Assembly (NCBI GenBank): GCA_020746835.1
Contig: JAGPNK010000001.1
Coordinates: 372,001-436,000 of the forward strand
From: Stachybotrys elegans
Taxonomy: Eukaryota; Ascomycota; Sordariomycetes; Hypocreales; Stachybotryaceae
Direction: 5' to 3'
DNA: 64,000 bases
Position 1 is the stretch's first letter. Every line of letters starts with the position of its first letter. A program made the translations under genes and the position numbers. Below the pieces are notes generated by a model. That model made no database searches and was not told the origin of the DNA. It worked only from the letters and a program-made list of their open reading frames with translations. Below, one piece after another: positions 37,881 to 51,800 of the stretch.

Positions 37881-38777
37881 ATTATAGAGATAGTTATTAA
37901 TACCAACTAATACTATTATAATATTATTATAGTATACTTTACTATTAGTTTTAGCTAGAATTTAATCTATCTAGCATTAAATATACATATTAAAGCCTTT
38001 ATATTCTATTATTAGTATATTAAATATATACTAATTAATATATATTATAACTATAAAGGCCTACTTAGATTTTAAATAGAGTTACTATTAATAGTAAAAG
38101 CTTATAGTATTTATTATTATAATATAGATGGCTTAATTTATTTTAGATATTAGTTTATTTTATTACTTTATTAGATATATATTTATAAAGATTATTTTAT
38201 TAAGGGTATAAATATTAATAACTATATATTCTTTAATATTTAGTTCTATCTTTTATTATATAATAAAGACTGGCTATAAAAATAGTATTTATTCTATTAT
38301 TTTATAAACCTTATTATTATCTTTAAGCTTATCTATTATTTTTTTAATAACCTATTAGTTTTTAAAACTAAGGGAGTATATATAATATTTCTTAGAGATA
38401 AGATTATACTATCTAGGTTTTATCTAGATTTTTCTTATTTTATTTATTAAGATATTAGTATATTCTTTATTCTAGAATATATATTAATACTTATTAATTA
38501 GTTATTAAATGTATTATATATCTAAGGTACTATTATTATAGATATAAATACCTAATAGATAAGTAACTATATATTTTATCTTAAATATATTTAGTTATAA
38601 AAGATAGGATTTTTATTAAATCTATACTTTTATTACTATCTTTATTATTTCTTTAGACTCCTTCTAGTTTACTATATATATACTATAGCCTAAATTAACT
38701 AATTTAAAATAGTCTAGTAGTTTATTACATATTATATATATTAGTCTAGTAGTATTATTTATTATAATAATACTATT

Positions 38778-40033
38778 CCCTCCCGAGTATAAGGTTTAAA
38801 AGGCTTGCACTGTTTTTTTTCACTGTCTTTTCTAGCTTACCCTAGGCCTATTCTTATATACTATTGCTAACTAAGCAGGTTCCCTGCATTATATAACTAG
38901 CGCCTAGCTTCCCCTATGGCTCCTTTGCATTATATACTTCTTTACAGCCTTCTGTATATAACTATAGCTTTTAATATATTACTTACTAACTCTTCTTAAA
39001 TAGCTCTTTATAATAGTATAGGTATTTAATTAAACATTATATTATAGGGGCATTAGGTATATAATTTAAAAGTAATAAAAGTAATTAATTTAATAACTAA
39101 ATAAAAAAACTAACTAAAAACCTATACTAAAAAACCAAGCCAATTACACTAGGGCCCTATAGCTATTACTCTCTTATACCCTTGGTTTGTTAGCTAAAGG
39201 GCCTATTATTAGAGAGCTAGCTTCTTTTAGCCTTTTTACTCTCTTACTTTTTATATTCTAGTTCTAAATTAGCTAGAAAAGGGGAATAGTAGAAGTTATT
39301 CTATTATATACTATTAGTAATACTATTATTAAATCTCTTAGAGTAACTTACCTTATAGATAACTTCTTTACTAGTATTATTATAAATAGTAGCTAGAGCT
39401 AATACTACTATATTTATAGCTATATTATTATAGTTAGAGTTATTATTTACTTATATTTTAATTATTTTAATTAGTTATAAGGCATAAGTAGGTAGTAGGA
39501 GATAGATAATAAATTTATCTCTTTTAAGCTAGAGGCTTAAGGGCTTTATATAGCTATAGGCTAAAGATAGATTAAGCTTTTCTCTATTAGCAGCCTAGAG
39601 CGATAGCTTTTCTAGCTTAGTTAAAGCTTTCTATTTATATTATAGCGTTCTCTATCTAGGCATAGTTATAGTTACAGTTATAGCAAGGCTTCTATAGCAT
39701 AACCTTATTTAGTTAGTTAGCATTTATCCAATGAGTTAACTAAAGCTTCCTAGCTAGGCACTATCAGTCTGGCATATGCATCTATTTCAGAGGCTAGCTT
39801 GACATTCCGTTGTATTACATGCCTATGCATGTGTGGCTTGTAACAGTGCTTGTAGCCACCTGTGGCTTGGCCACTCAGCCAGTTGGCTACCCTATATAGG
39901 CAGCCTGCTAATGGCCTTATTGTTATTCTTCTCTACTATTTATAACTATATTGGTTACTAGGGCACTAGATACTATCTCTACTATTTATTTACTTTTTAC
40001 TACTTATACTCTATATTATATACTCTTTTCCTT
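38778..40033 (+). mobile_element. S1 copy 22, full length (about 1256 bp)
   Basis: 19 bp duplications TTATTATAATAATACTATT, left copy ending at 38777 and right copy at 40032-40050; one or two bases overlap the element end. The 3' quarter is lightly mutated. Confidence 0.88.
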
Positions 40034-40050
40034 ATTATAATAATACTATT

Positions 40051-43049
40051 TATAAATATATCTATTAGAAGTATATATTAAATAGTACCTTTAATTATAT
40101 TTAGTTTAAAGATAAAATCTTATCTCTTTAGTATATTATATAAGACTATAATAAATAACTATATACATAGTAGAATAGTTTAGTTAGTCTTTAATATAAC
40201 TCTAGCTTTTATTTATTAGGTTTTTATTTAGACTAATATAGAGATAGTAATTCTATAAGATTATATATATACTATTCTAGAACTAAGGTATATATTAATA
40301 TATTTAGGTCCTATAATATTTATTTCTAGTAATATATTAGCTTTTAGTCTATTAACTAATATTACTTAAACTTATAATTAATTCAATATAAGTTTCTAAC
40401 TAATCTTTTATTTATTTAAGAAAGTAAAGCTATAGCTAGATATACTTAGTAGTATAGTATTTATTATTAGTAATATTTTAAATAATTATAGACTTAGGTT
40501 TAATATATATTTATATATTGAGAAAGTATATTATAAGCTATACTCTATTAACTAGAGTTATAGAGTAGCCTATATTTATATAAATAGATTACTAATTAGG
40601 TTATTTTATATTAGGGATAATCTAAAACCTAAGGTATAACTAAAAGTAAATGCTATATTATTTAGAATATTAAACTAATATATTAAATATAATAATAGGG
40701 ATTTTAAATATTATATTTAGATTAAAATTAGGATTAAATATTAGTATAGGGCTAGAAATAAACTTTAGTATATTATTAAATTTAATATAAAATGTAACTA
40801 TGTTTTTATTTAATATTAGTCTGTTTTTAGAGTATCTATCTTACTATAGTAACTTACTATTAAGTTATCTATTCTATTAGAGTTAGTAGGTATCTTTAAG
40901 ATATTAAAAAAGTTTTTTTATAAGTAAAATCTCTCTAAGCATTTATAATACTTCTAATCTTTAACTCTTATATTAAATAATATAGCTATATATACTATAT
41001 TATCTCTACTATCTAGTATTTAGGTTTATATATTATTTAATATAGATAGTTTATATTAGTATCTATCTCTATTTACTAACTTAGCTTTATAGTAGTATAA
41101 GTATTTATTTTAATAATCTTATAATTAGTTACTTAATAATCTCTTTATTAAATCTTAGGTATTATTACTTTTATTAATATATATTACTTATTATAATAGG
41201 GATTCTTATCTAAATTAAAGTTAATATTATTACTATTAGTAAGGCTATTAATATATTAAAGAGAGTTAGGTAAAGGGATTACTATTAATATTCTATTTTT
41301 ATAGCTAGTACTACTAGACTAGGGGGCTCTATTAGTTATACTATTTATTATTATATTATTAGTTTATTCTATTACTATATCTATATTAGAATAGCTTTTA
41401 ATTTCTATAATTATTATTATAGTCTATTTATTACTAATCTTTTTTAGTATATAACTATTATTATAGCTAGCATTAGTTTATCTACTTTTATTAATATTTA
41501 ATAAAATAATGCCTTTCTATTATAAGTCTATATAGGGCTATCTTTTTAACTATATAGATTAAATAAAGTTATCTATAGTAGTCTTATTAGTTAGTTTATT
41601 AATTATTATATAGATAGTGCTATTAAATCCTTAGTAGACTACTCTTAGCTATTCTTAAAGATTAAGTTTATATATTTATATATCTTAAATAGTTTACTAA
41701 ATAAAGGTATATATATCTTTTCTATTATGTAGATTATAAAGACTAAAGTAATTATACTTTAGACAATCTATTATATTAGTATAGTACTTTTAGAATCTTT
41801 TAATAAGTTTATTATAAATATTATTAATAGATACTATAACTAGCTCTAAGCGTTCTATATTAGTTATTAATTAGATATGCTATATTAAGGTCTATTCTTA
41901 TAAATACTATATCTATATATTTTAAATAACTAATTTATCTTTTATTAAAGTAAGATACTTAAGTCTATTAGTAAACATAAATATATAGGTATATATTGTT
42001 ATTTTACTATTTAATACTATACTAGAGCCTAATAGGTTTAATAAACTAGAGTTAAAGAGTCTAATATTAATAGATTATAAATATTCTCTATTTCTACTAA
42101 CTATAAATATACTACTCTATATAATATTATACTATTATTTAAGTACTACTATAAGTAGATTTATTATACTTAAATTAATATTCTATTAGATATAGTCTAT
42201 TACTTCTATTAATAGATATATAGTATTATCTCTTATTAAGGCTCTACTATTATAATAGTATAAATTAACTACTATTAGTATTATTATTTTATTTAATAAT
42301 TCTATTATATCTTTTTATTATTCTCTCTTAATAAATAAATATCTAAATAAGCTTTTAATAATATTAATAGAATCTAATTAGTATTAGTCTAATTAGTCTA
42401 ATTTAGTAGGTATATTCTTTCTATCTTAGTTTAATAGTAGGTTTTACTACTATAGGGTAGTACTTTCTAGTAATAAAAAGGTTATTAGTTCTAGGCAAGG
42501 GTATATATATAACTACTTAAGTTAAAAGTTATATCTATTTAAGTAAGTAAGTACTAGTAGTAATAAAGCTATAGATATTATAGTTTAGTATTTTACTAGC
42601 TTAACTAATATTATATCTAGTATAGCTATTAACTATAGTAATTTATCTAGTGCCTGGTTTTTTTATTTCTAATAGAACTTATTATAATCTTTCTTTTAGT
42701 AATAGATTGCTACTTTAAATTATACTTTAAACTCTTTCCATTTAATTAAATAGATAATTAGTCTATTAGTATAGTACTACCTTAGCTTATTAACTTATTA
42801 ATAGTTTTTATCTATTAAAGCTATTAAAAAGGAATAGTTAGTCTATTTAAATAGATAGATCTTAGCTATTATCTAACCTAGGGATTAGATAATTAGCTTT
42901 ATATATTAATAGGGATTATATTAGCTTGATTATTATTTCATAAAGGCTAATCTAGTATATCTAATATACTAATATCTTTTAACTAGTATTTTCTAAGACT
43001 AATATTATATTTCCAATTAGTCTAAAATCAAACTTAAATTGCTACTAAT
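40051..43049. other. G2 5' interior (gag region expected), no ORF
   Basis: 3 kb between S1 copy 22 and the G2 5' LTR. By position it should contain gag and protease on the minus strand. No zinc knuckle or other motif could be read with confidence. Confidence 0.4.
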
Positions 43050-43174
43050 TATTAGGTAAGTAAGGTGAAATAATAATTAATTAGATCTATCTAGTGGGTC
43101 TAATAGACCTTCTATTATAGGTCTAAGTTACATAATACATGGGTCTGATATATGGTTTGATATATGGTCTGATA
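43050..43174 (-). repeat. G2 5' LTR
   Basis: 125 bp, about 10% A/T-shifted relative to its partner and with one extra 12 bp unit. Confidence 0.75.
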
Positions 43175-43179
43175 TATAT

Positions 43180-44133
43180 TATAAATAATAAAATAGCTTA
43201 ACTTTACTAATTAGTTAGAAGTATTAATAATATAAATATTATAGACTATTTTAGTTAGAAAAGCTATAGTATTAAAAAGATTATTTTTATTTAATTAATT
43301 AAAGAACTAATTATTAATTATACTAAATATAAATAGAAATAAAAATTAAGTATAAGGAAATTAATATATTAAAATATAGAAGCTAAAAGAAATCTAAGTA
43401 TAAATAAAGTTATATACTCTTTAGACTAGATAATTTTATTTAGAATAAAATATAATAAAATAGAATAGAGTATAGATATAAATTAAATTAGAATAAAAGT
43501 ATTAAAGATAATAAATAGTAAAAAAAATAGCTATAATAGGGTTTTCCTTAGACTTAGGCTTATTATTTAAGAATAAATAGTTAAAAAAAATCTTAAACTT
43601 ATACTTATTATTAAGAAAGATAAAATCTTTTTAATTAGGCTTATCTTAGACTATAGTAGTATTCTTATTACCTTTATAACCCTTATTAATAGTAAAAAAA
43701 GTAAAAGACTAAGTAATAAAACTAGACTATATAATAAAAATCCAGTCGGCTACCCTATACATAAGGGCGGCCTAATAATAGCCTTATTATTCTTCTTCTT
43801 TACTATTTATAAGTATATTAGTTACTAGGGTACTAAATACTATCTTTACTATTTATTTACTCTTTACTATTTGTATTCTATATTATATACTCTTTTTCTC
43901 ATTATATAATAAAAATAAATAAATTATTAATAAACAAAATAAATAGACTAGAAAAAGTATTAAATATTTATATTTTACTAAATATCTAGACTATACTAAA
44001 AGTAAAGGAAAAGTTAGAAATAGATATAATAATACTAAAAGAGTTTATAATAGAAATAACTCTCTATTTATAAAGCTAAAGTTATTTCTAGGGGATTTTA
44101 TTTTAAAAAAAGAATCTAGTAGTATGAATAAAA
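43180..44133. other. AT-rich unassigned sequence between G2 and G3
   Basis: Continuation of 30585-31022, split by G2 and by S1 copy 23. Plus-strand read-through near 43540-44100 gives a partly hydrophobic protein-like stretch ending in a coiled-coil-like segment; a pogo-type DDE transposase tail is possible but unproven. Confidence 0.35.
43742..43902 (+). mobile_element. S1 copy 23, 5'-truncated (161 bp)
   Basis: 14 bp duplications TATATAATAAAAAT (43728-43741 and 43903-43916). Starts inside the GGCTACCC region of the family. Confidence 0.88.
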
Positions 44134-44332
44134 TATTATGGTATAGGGTGGTTAGGTTAGTAGAGACACTAAATATAGGGTCTATATTATTATAAGACTA
44201 AGTCTTACCTCTAGGCAAAGCTATAGTAAGTAGTAGGGTTTATATAAAGATTCTACTGTAGGTATCTAAGGTATTTATAGACCTCTATAGACTCTAGAGT
44301 AACTAAGGTCTATAGTATAAAACTCTATAATA
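44134..44332 (-). repeat. G3 3' LTR
   Basis: 199 bp; starts TATTATGG and ends CTCTATAATA on the plus strand. Confidence 0.85.
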
Positions 44333-44786
44333 ATTATATTCTTCTCTATATAGAGCTATCTTAGTCCTAGTATTACTAAATAGATATACTAGCTATTAGT
44401 AAATACTATATAGCTAAAATACTATAGCCTTACTATATATTTATTATATATAGAGTATATTTGCTTATTATATTCTATAGGGTTTTATAATATAAACTAA
44501 TATATTAATAAATAATAAATAAATACTATTGTTTTCTTTTAGTAGATTTCTATACCTTTTTCCCTTAACTTTTTTCTTTTAATACTATTATATTATTAAT
44601 AAAACCTATAGTTACTAGCCCTTTTTATAATTATATTTTACTATTCTTTTCTCTATATTTATAGCCTTACTCTTTTATTTAGAAATCTCTTTCTTTATAT
44701 TACTATAATATTTCTAAAGTATACTATTAACTGCTAGTTTATAGTTATAAATAGTTATTAATATATATACTATTTTAAAACTATAA

Positions 44787-45058
44787 TGAGGAAAAGAGTG
44801 TATAGTGTAGGGTGTAAGCAGTAGAGAGTAAATAAACAGTAGAGGTAGTGCCTAGTGCCCCGGCAACCAATGCAGTTGTAAACAGTAGAGAGAAACAACA
44901 ACAAGGCCATCGTCAGGCGTACAGGGTAGCCGACTGGCCGAGTGGCCGAGCCACAGGTGGCTGCGACGTTACAAGCCACACATGCGCAGGCATGTGATGC
45001 GACAGGATGTCGAGCTGGCAGAGGGTTGGGGCAGGGTTAGACTAGATGGAAGGCTCTG
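44787..45058 (-). mobile_element. S1 copy 24, 5'-truncated (272 bp), nearly unmutated
   Basis: 17 bp duplications CTATTTTAAAACTATAA at 44770-44786 and 45059-45075. GC-rich throughout, with intact hairpin arms. It contains a 69-codon frame on the minus strand (44770-44979) that starts outside the conserved part; not a gene. Confidence 0.92.
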
Positions 45059-48000
45059 CTATTTTAAAACTATAAACTTATAGAATAAGCCTAAAGCTTA
45101 CTAAACTAAATAATCTATATATTTCTCTATTAATTATAAGCTAATGAAATATTACTTTACCCTTACTTCTACTATTTATTATATTTAATATAATAAATAT
45201 AGTAATCTTTATAATAATAAGTTTTAGCTCTTTTCTCTCTAAGCTTATTATTTTAAATTTATCTTATAAATACCTACTAATCTTACTAGAAACTTCTTTC
45301 TTTAGTATAAAGAAAGATATTAAGAATCTTAATACTATTATTAAGTGATTTAACATATTATATACTATAAATAATATTAATAAAAGTACTAAACTAAAGA
45401 AAAATAATAACTATATCTATTTCTTTTTAAAGATATTTTACTATTAATTTATTATAGCTTTTTATAAGCTATATACTATCTTTAATAATATTAAACTAAT
45501 ATACTATTATAATATAAATATAATTAATATCTAAAAGACCTTTTATATAAGTATTACTATTTATTATATCTTTATTTAGATATTAATACTATTTAGCTTA
45601 ATCTCTTATACTATAATATATATATCTTAGTATATTATTAGTATTTAGTAATTTAATTTTTTTATTCTATTAAGTTAGTTTTAGTTTTCTTTATAAATTA
45701 TTCCTATTTTCTGGCATTTTTACTTTATATTTACTAATATTTTCTTTTATAGTTTTCTATCTATATTAAGACTATCTATAAGGGCTATTAAGATTTACTT
45801 AAGGTTTAGGAAAAAACCTAGATTCTCTACTTTATTACTACTAATCCTAGGTATATTTCCTAGTAAAATACTATCTATCTTTTTCTTTTAGATATAACTA
45901 ATCTTATTAAGAATATAGTCTTTAATCTAAATAATAATAAAAAGGAGCTTAATAAGAACTAATAGTAAGTTTTTAACTATTTAATAGGATTTTCTATCTA
46001 GATTATCTACCTTTAGATAGTAATTATTTAATACTTTGCTAATTATTTTACTTTTTTCTTTTATTTTTATTAATCTAGTCTTACTTTATAGAGCTTTATT
46101 TATTTCTATATAGCCTTTAGGTATAGTTTAGATAAAGCTTTACTATAGATTTAGTATAATAAATTAACTTATAGTATTTATTATAATAACTTCTTTATAA
46201 CTTATAACTAATAAATTTTAATTTAAGTATTTTTTCTTAATCTTTCTTTCTTTCTTTAGAGTACTAAGGTTTTCTAGCCTTTTAGACTATTCTTTAGTTT
46301 AGTTTTATTTATCTTTCTATTCTATTTTATAGCCTTCTTTTAGTACTTATTAATTATACTTTATATATTTACTATATCTTTATTACTAATCTATTAGTTA
46401 TATTTTACTAGCTAATTCTATTATTTAACTAAAAACTATATCTCTTTAATAGTAATCTAATAGCTAACTATTTTTTTTATTTTTTATTTTTAGTTCTTTT
46501 TAAAATCAAAAAATAAAAGACTTAGCTTTTCTTTTTATTATATTTATAGTTCTAGCAGTTCTATAAAAATATATTATAAAGCTATATATATTTTTTAAAA
46601 AGTACTAGCTAAAATATTTAGATTTCTATATCCTTAAGTATCTTAAAGAGCCTAATAAATTTCTAGATTAGTTTATATTTCTCTTTTTTTATTCTAAGGT
46701 TTTTAATAAATAATCCTACTAGATTTTCTCTTTTAAAAATTAGCTTTTAATACTTCTAGTTATAATACTTTACTATTCTTTTAATAGTAAGTTTTTAATA
46801 TATCTTTAGCTTTTAGTAAAAGTTTTATAGCTTTTTAATCTATTTCTATACTTTTAGTATTAAAAAGTTAAAACCTACTCTAGAGTTATTCTATAGAGTA
46901 GGTATATATTCTATTAGTACTATATTAAATATAAACTATATAGTACTATTCTTTATATTATTATATATAAATTAAGCTATAGAAAGTAACTTTAGTTAGT
47001 AGAGTTAATTTTCTTTAATAAAGTATTTTAGATAGTACTTTAGTATTTAATTTATTTATTTAGTTTAGCTATTAGTTTATAAATAAAATGCTATAGAAAG
47101 TCTTCTTTTTATCTATATTATATAATATAGCTTAGACTAGAACTTACTAGTAAAGATAAAGTCTCTATTTAATATAATATCTATAGATATACTATATATT
47201 AGTTTAACTCTAGTATAGAAAGCTTTTATAAAGCTAGCTATATTTAGTATAAAATAAATAGAGATAAATAGACTATACTTAGTATATTAATTTATAATAA
47301 TTAAGATTATATTAATAGGGGTTTTTTTATAGTTTATTTTAGATAGCTCTATAATAAAATTAAGGAAAATTTCCTTTTAAAATTATTTAAGAATTAGAAA
47401 GGATTTAAGTTTATTATATAGCTAATACTATAGTACTTAGGCCCCTTAATACTATAGATATTCTTTAATATAGCTTTCTATATCTTTACTAAAATAAGTT
47501 TAATAAAACTTTTATTAAATAAGTTTCTAGATTCTTTTTCTTTTAAAATATTTTATTAAAAAATTATTATAATATAGCTAAAGTAACTCTAGCTTTAAAC
47601 TAGACTTATTTAGTATATATATCTTTCTTTTAAATCTAACTAGCTCTATAAAGTCTTTTATCTATAAATTCTTATATTTAGCTAGTACTTTAGCTAATTC
47701 TTTAAATTATTAAAGAATCTTAAGATCTTTATTCTATACTTATTATAGTAGTATTAGTAAGTTCTCTATAGATTAATTACTATATTTAATCTTTTATACT
47801 AATACTTTTACTATATTTTTTTATAATACCTAATATTTATAACTACTAGTACTTTAGGCCTAATTAGCTTTACTCTAGGTTTTTTTTTTAAAAATATTAT
47901 TATTTTATAATTAATAAAATTAGGCTTTTTTATTTTATAAAGGTATTTTACTATCTTTAGACTAATTAGCTTAAACTATACTTAAGTTCTATAAAGATAT

Positions 48001-48334
48001 TTTATTATACTATATTAAACTCTATATTACTAGCTTCCTTTATAAAAGATTTAATAGCTCTATATTTACTAAATCTTTATCTTAGTAATTAGATCTTTTT
48101 AATAGTATATCTATAGAATTACTCTTTTCTATATAATACTTAATAATAAAATTAAATAGTATTAAATATATATATTAATGAGCCTACTATTTATTTAACT
48201 TTTATTAGTTTATAAACCCTTATAGATTTTAGTAATTAGTAGGAATCTCTATAAATATCTTTATCTTTTTAATATAGTATTATTAGTATTTAAATAACTT
48301 AATAATAGCTATTAACTCTTAATTTAATATACTA

Positions 48335-48629
48335 TAATAAGGAAAAGAGTATACAATATAGGGTATAAGTAGTAAAGAGTAAATAAATAGTAAAGATAGT
48401 GCCTAGTGCCCTAGCAATTAATATAGTTATAAATAGTAGAGAGAAATAACAACAAGGCCATTGTCAGGCTGCCCGTACAGGGTAGCCGACTGGCCGAGTG
48501 GCCGAGCCACAGGTGGCTGTGACGTCACAAGCCACACTGAGCTCATGCGCAGGCATGTGATGCGACGGGATGTTGAGGGAAGGTTGCGGCGGGGTGGTGC
48601 CCGGCTGGGAAGCTTCGGTTGACTCATCT
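48335..48629 (-). mobile_element. S1 copy 25, 5'-truncated (about 295 bp), lightly mutated
   Basis: Inserted in the G3 RNase H region. Flanks TTTAATATACTAT and TCTAATATCTTTAT suggest one mutated duplication. The 5'-side half is GC-rich. Confidence 0.8.
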
Positions 48630-48937
48630 AATATCTTTATATAGAGCTACTTTTTAGGCCTATAGTTCTTTTAGTTACTATAGCTTTATAATATAAGTTT
48701 AAGCTACTATAAGTTAAGCTTCTATAATAGTATTCTCTATATTTTTAAAAATAATAAAAAGATTAGAGAGATTAATTAATAGAATTAAAGGGTTTTTTAA
48801 TTTAGTTAAAGCTATAATTTTAGTTAAAGATACTATTAAAGATAATAAAAAGATAGAATTAGTATAAATACCTTAAATAGTTTATTAAGCATTAGTACTA
48901 TTTTATTAAAATAATCTTTAAATAGAAAACTTAGAAT

Positions 48938-49136
48938 TATTATAGTATAAAGTAGTTAAATTAGTAGAGATACTAAATATAGAGTTTATATTATTATAAA
49001 ACTAAGTCTTATCTCTAGGCAAAGCTATAGTAAGTAGTAGGGTTTATATAGGGGTTCTATTTTAGGTGCCTAAGGCACTTATAGGCCCCTATAGGCTCTA
49101 GGGTAACTAAGGTCTATAGTGCGGGACTCTATAATA
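48938..49136 (-). repeat. G3 5' LTR
   Basis: 199 bp, same length as its partner. Its right third is less mutated (TAGGGTAACTAAGG). Confidence 0.85.
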
Positions 49137-49144
49137 TAAAAGAA

Positions 49145-50813
49145 CCTCCTGAGTATAAGGTTTAAAAGGCTTACACTGGTTTTTTCACTGTCTTTTCTAG
49201 CTTACCCTAGACCTATTCTTATATACTATTGCTAACTAAGTTCCCTATATTATATACTTCCTCTATAGCTTCTTTATATTATATACTTCTTTATAGCTTT
49301 CTATATATAACTATAACTTCTAATATATTACTTAAACTAGTATACATAGACTAACCCTCTAAGCGCTTTAGTTACTATAGTTTATTCTCTCTATAATATT
49401 ATATTATAGAGATATTAAGTATATAATTTAAGAAGAAGATAGTAAGAGTAATTAATTTAAAAACTAAACTAAAAAACTAATTAAAAACTCTAATTAAAAA
49501 ACTAAATTAATTCTACTAGGGCTCCTAAAGTAAGCTATATATCTCTATAGCCTTATAGCTAGTATTTACTATTATCTTTAATATATTCTAATTTTATCTC
49601 TAGCTTTCTCTCTAGCTTTTTATTTCTTTTTTTTACTCTTTTTTCTAGGCTTTAGATATAATTCTTTATTAGAATTACTATATATTAAGAGTATATAAAA
49701 GTTATTCTATTATATTCTAGACTATTAATAATACTACTATTAAACTATTTAAAAGAACTTATCTTAATAATAATATTATTAAAGATATAGATAGAGATAA
49801 TAGCTAGGGTTACTATAGCTACTAAAGTAAAGGGATTTTATTTCTTTACTATATTATTACTATTATTATTATTTGATTTTATATTAAATAATAGATATTT
49901 AAGTAATATAGATAAGAAATTCTTCTCTCTTAAGCTAGAGGCTTAAGGGCTTTATATAGCTATAGGCTAGAAGTAGAATAAGCTTTTTAATAGCTCTATT
50001 AGTAGCCTAAAGCAATGGCTTTTCTAGTATTATTAAAGCTTTCTATTAGTATTATAACCTTATAGTTATAGCTAGTAACACTCTCTATTTAGGTATATAT
50101 TACAGTTATAGTTATAGTAAGGCTTCTATAGTGCAATCTTATTTAATAAGGTAACTAAAGCTTTATAACGGTTAGGTTCCTAACTATAACTAAGTCTGAT
50201 TGTATTAGGGTTAGTTATTAGTAGAGTAGTTAGGGTATATATACTGTTAAGTGTATATTACGTCTAGTAATAGTTGAATACTTAGTATACACAGTAGTTA
50301 AGGTAACCAAGTTGTATTAATAGCTAGTAGGCTTCTAACTAGGTATACTCTGTAGAATCCTCTATCTATATACTATATAGACTGCTATAGCAGTCCTTCT
50401 AGTGGTCCTTAGACTGCTTGTCTCTACTAGTTGGTCCTGGACTGCTTAACGAAGTGGGGCGGCGGTCTGGGGGAAGTTACGTGCGGGCCGCACGTGACTG
50501 TCAACCCAAGGTGAGTCGTAATAAGCTTCCTAGCCGGGCACTAAGCCTTCTATCTAGTCTAACCCTGCCCTAACCCTCTAAGACTAGCTTAATATCCCGT
50601 TATATTATATATAACTTATAATAGTGCTTATAGCTACCTATAGCTTGGCCACTTAGCTAGTTAGCTACCCTATATAGATAGCCTAATAATAGCCTTATTA
50701 TTATTTCTCTTTACTATTTATTACTATATTAGTTACTAAGGTACTAAATACTATCTCTACTATTTATTTACTTTTTATTATTTATATTATATACTATATA
50801 CTCTTTTCCTTAT
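49145..50813 (+). mobile_element. S1 copy 26, full length, carrying a solo LTR
   Basis: Begins CCTCCTGAGTATAAGG four bases after the G3 duplication and ends CTCTTTTCCTTAT. Excluding the solo LTR it is about 1.31 kb. Its own target duplication is not evident, because copy 27 adjoins its 3' end. Confidence 0.8.
50164..50522 (-). mobile_element. Solo LTR of the G4 family, weakly mutated
   Basis: 359 bp with AGCTT duplications at 50159-50163 and 50523-50527, inserted in S1 copy 26. It is the reverse complement of the G4 LTR at 54786-55145, which differs mostly by C>T and G>A. It retains CpG-rich blocks such as GTGGGGCGGCGGTC and GGGCCGCACGTGAC. No internal element remains, so it arose by LTR-LTR recombination. 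Confidence 0.88.
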
Positions 50814-51026
50814 TATATAGTTTATAATATTATAGCTATTTATAGTTTAGCTATTTAATTACTTAGTTACTTAGTTAGTTAGCTACTTAATATATTTAAT
50901 AATAGCCTTATTATTATTTTTCTTTACTATTTATAACTATATTAGTTCCTAGAGTACTAAATACTATCTTTACTATTTATTTACTTTTTACTATTTATAC
51001 TCTATATTATATACTTTTTTTCTTAT
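50814..51026 (+). mobile_element. S1 copy 27, 5'-truncated (about 213 bp)
   Basis: A second, more mutated 3' end directly after copy 26, in the same orientation. Probably the older copy, at whose 5' edge copy 26 landed. Confidence 0.7.
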
Positions 51027-51786
51027 TATATTATTTTATAATAATTTAATTATACTCTATATTAAAAAGTAATTATTCTATATCTTTTTATATTAATATA
51101 TTTTATAACTATAGTAAAAGTATAAAATTTATAAAATAATATAATACCTTTAATAATATTAATTTAAAATAAAGCTATTTATAAGGTTCTTTAGTTTTAT
51201 ATTTATTACTATTTAGACTATAGAGATTTTATATATATAGAAGGTTTCTATTACATTTTATTTTCTAGCTATAATACTTATTCTTACTATTATAATTTAT
51301 ACTTTATTTTATTCTTTTATATCTTTTATTTCATTAAATATGAAGATTATCTCTATTATATCTTTTAGATTTTATAAATTAATATATTATTTTAGTAAGT
51401 TTTTATTAGTTTATTTTTATTCTTTTACTAAAATATTTTTATATATCTCTAGGGTTTTTTCTACTTAAGTAAAGACTATATAGTATTTAAACTATAATAT
51501 ATTCTATTTATTTTTTAAATTGTTTTATAGCTCTAAAGGATTATTATTTCTCTATAGAGCCTATTTTTTAATTTTAGATATTAGTTTTTAATTTATTTAT
51601 TCCTTAAGGTATATTATATAGGCTTTCTTTTATTGTTTTTTTTATTTAGTTTCTTATTTTAGAATCTTTAATTATTACTTCTTTTATTATTTTTATACTA
51701 TTTTAGGTTTATTTAAATTTTATTATATTTAGTATTTATTTTATATAATATAGATAAACCTTTCCACCTTCTATTTATCTATATTT
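51027..51786. other. AT-rich unassigned sequence
   Basis: 760 bp, no ORF. Continuous with 53195-53841 before S1 copy 28 inserted. No domain recognised on either strand. Confidence 0.4.
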
Positions 51787-51800
51787 TTATAATTAATATA

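Larger units (their letters stand above)
31023..43174 (-). mobile_element. Ty3/Gypsy LTR retrotransposon G2, RIP-inactivated
   Basis: Short LTRs at 31023-31135 and 43050-43174, with TATAT duplications at 31018-31022 and 43175-43179. Four S1 copies (19-22) inside; the core is about 6.7 kb. The minus strand, read through stops, gives a fungal Gypsy reverse transcriptase at about 38.4-37.9 kb: PVF, then V-x-I-x-TLNKI, then FY-QQ and a YYNNIIIV catalytic box (about 37935-37907) in which the DD codons are altered. Integrase should lie toward 33-34 kb but was not confidently read. Confidence 0.8.
44134..49136 (-). mobile_element. Ty3/Gypsy LTR element G3, internally shortened, RIP-inactivated
   Basis: Two 199 bp LTRs (44134-44332, 48938-49136) with TAAAA duplications at 44129-44133 and 49137-49141. 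With S1 copies 24 and 25 removed the core is about 4.4 kb. The minus strand, read through stops, gives integrase at about 48.1-46.9 kb: zinc-binding region, then INQYTK (from a D-RYTK core, near 47.3 kb) and LQTNSQT (from PQTDGQT, near 47.08 kb). RNase H lies at about 48.3-48.1 kb. Reverse transcriptase and gag appear to be missing. Confidence 0.85.

Noticed and set aside
44770..44979. 69-codon minus-strand reading frame
   Set aside because: Begins in flanking target DNA and runs through the GC-rich part of S1 copy 24; not conserved between copies.
48427..48627. 66-codon minus-strand reading frame
   Set aside because: Lies in S1 copy 25 and uses the same non-coding segment as a plus frame in copy 1 (8081-8281); open only because that segment is little mutated.
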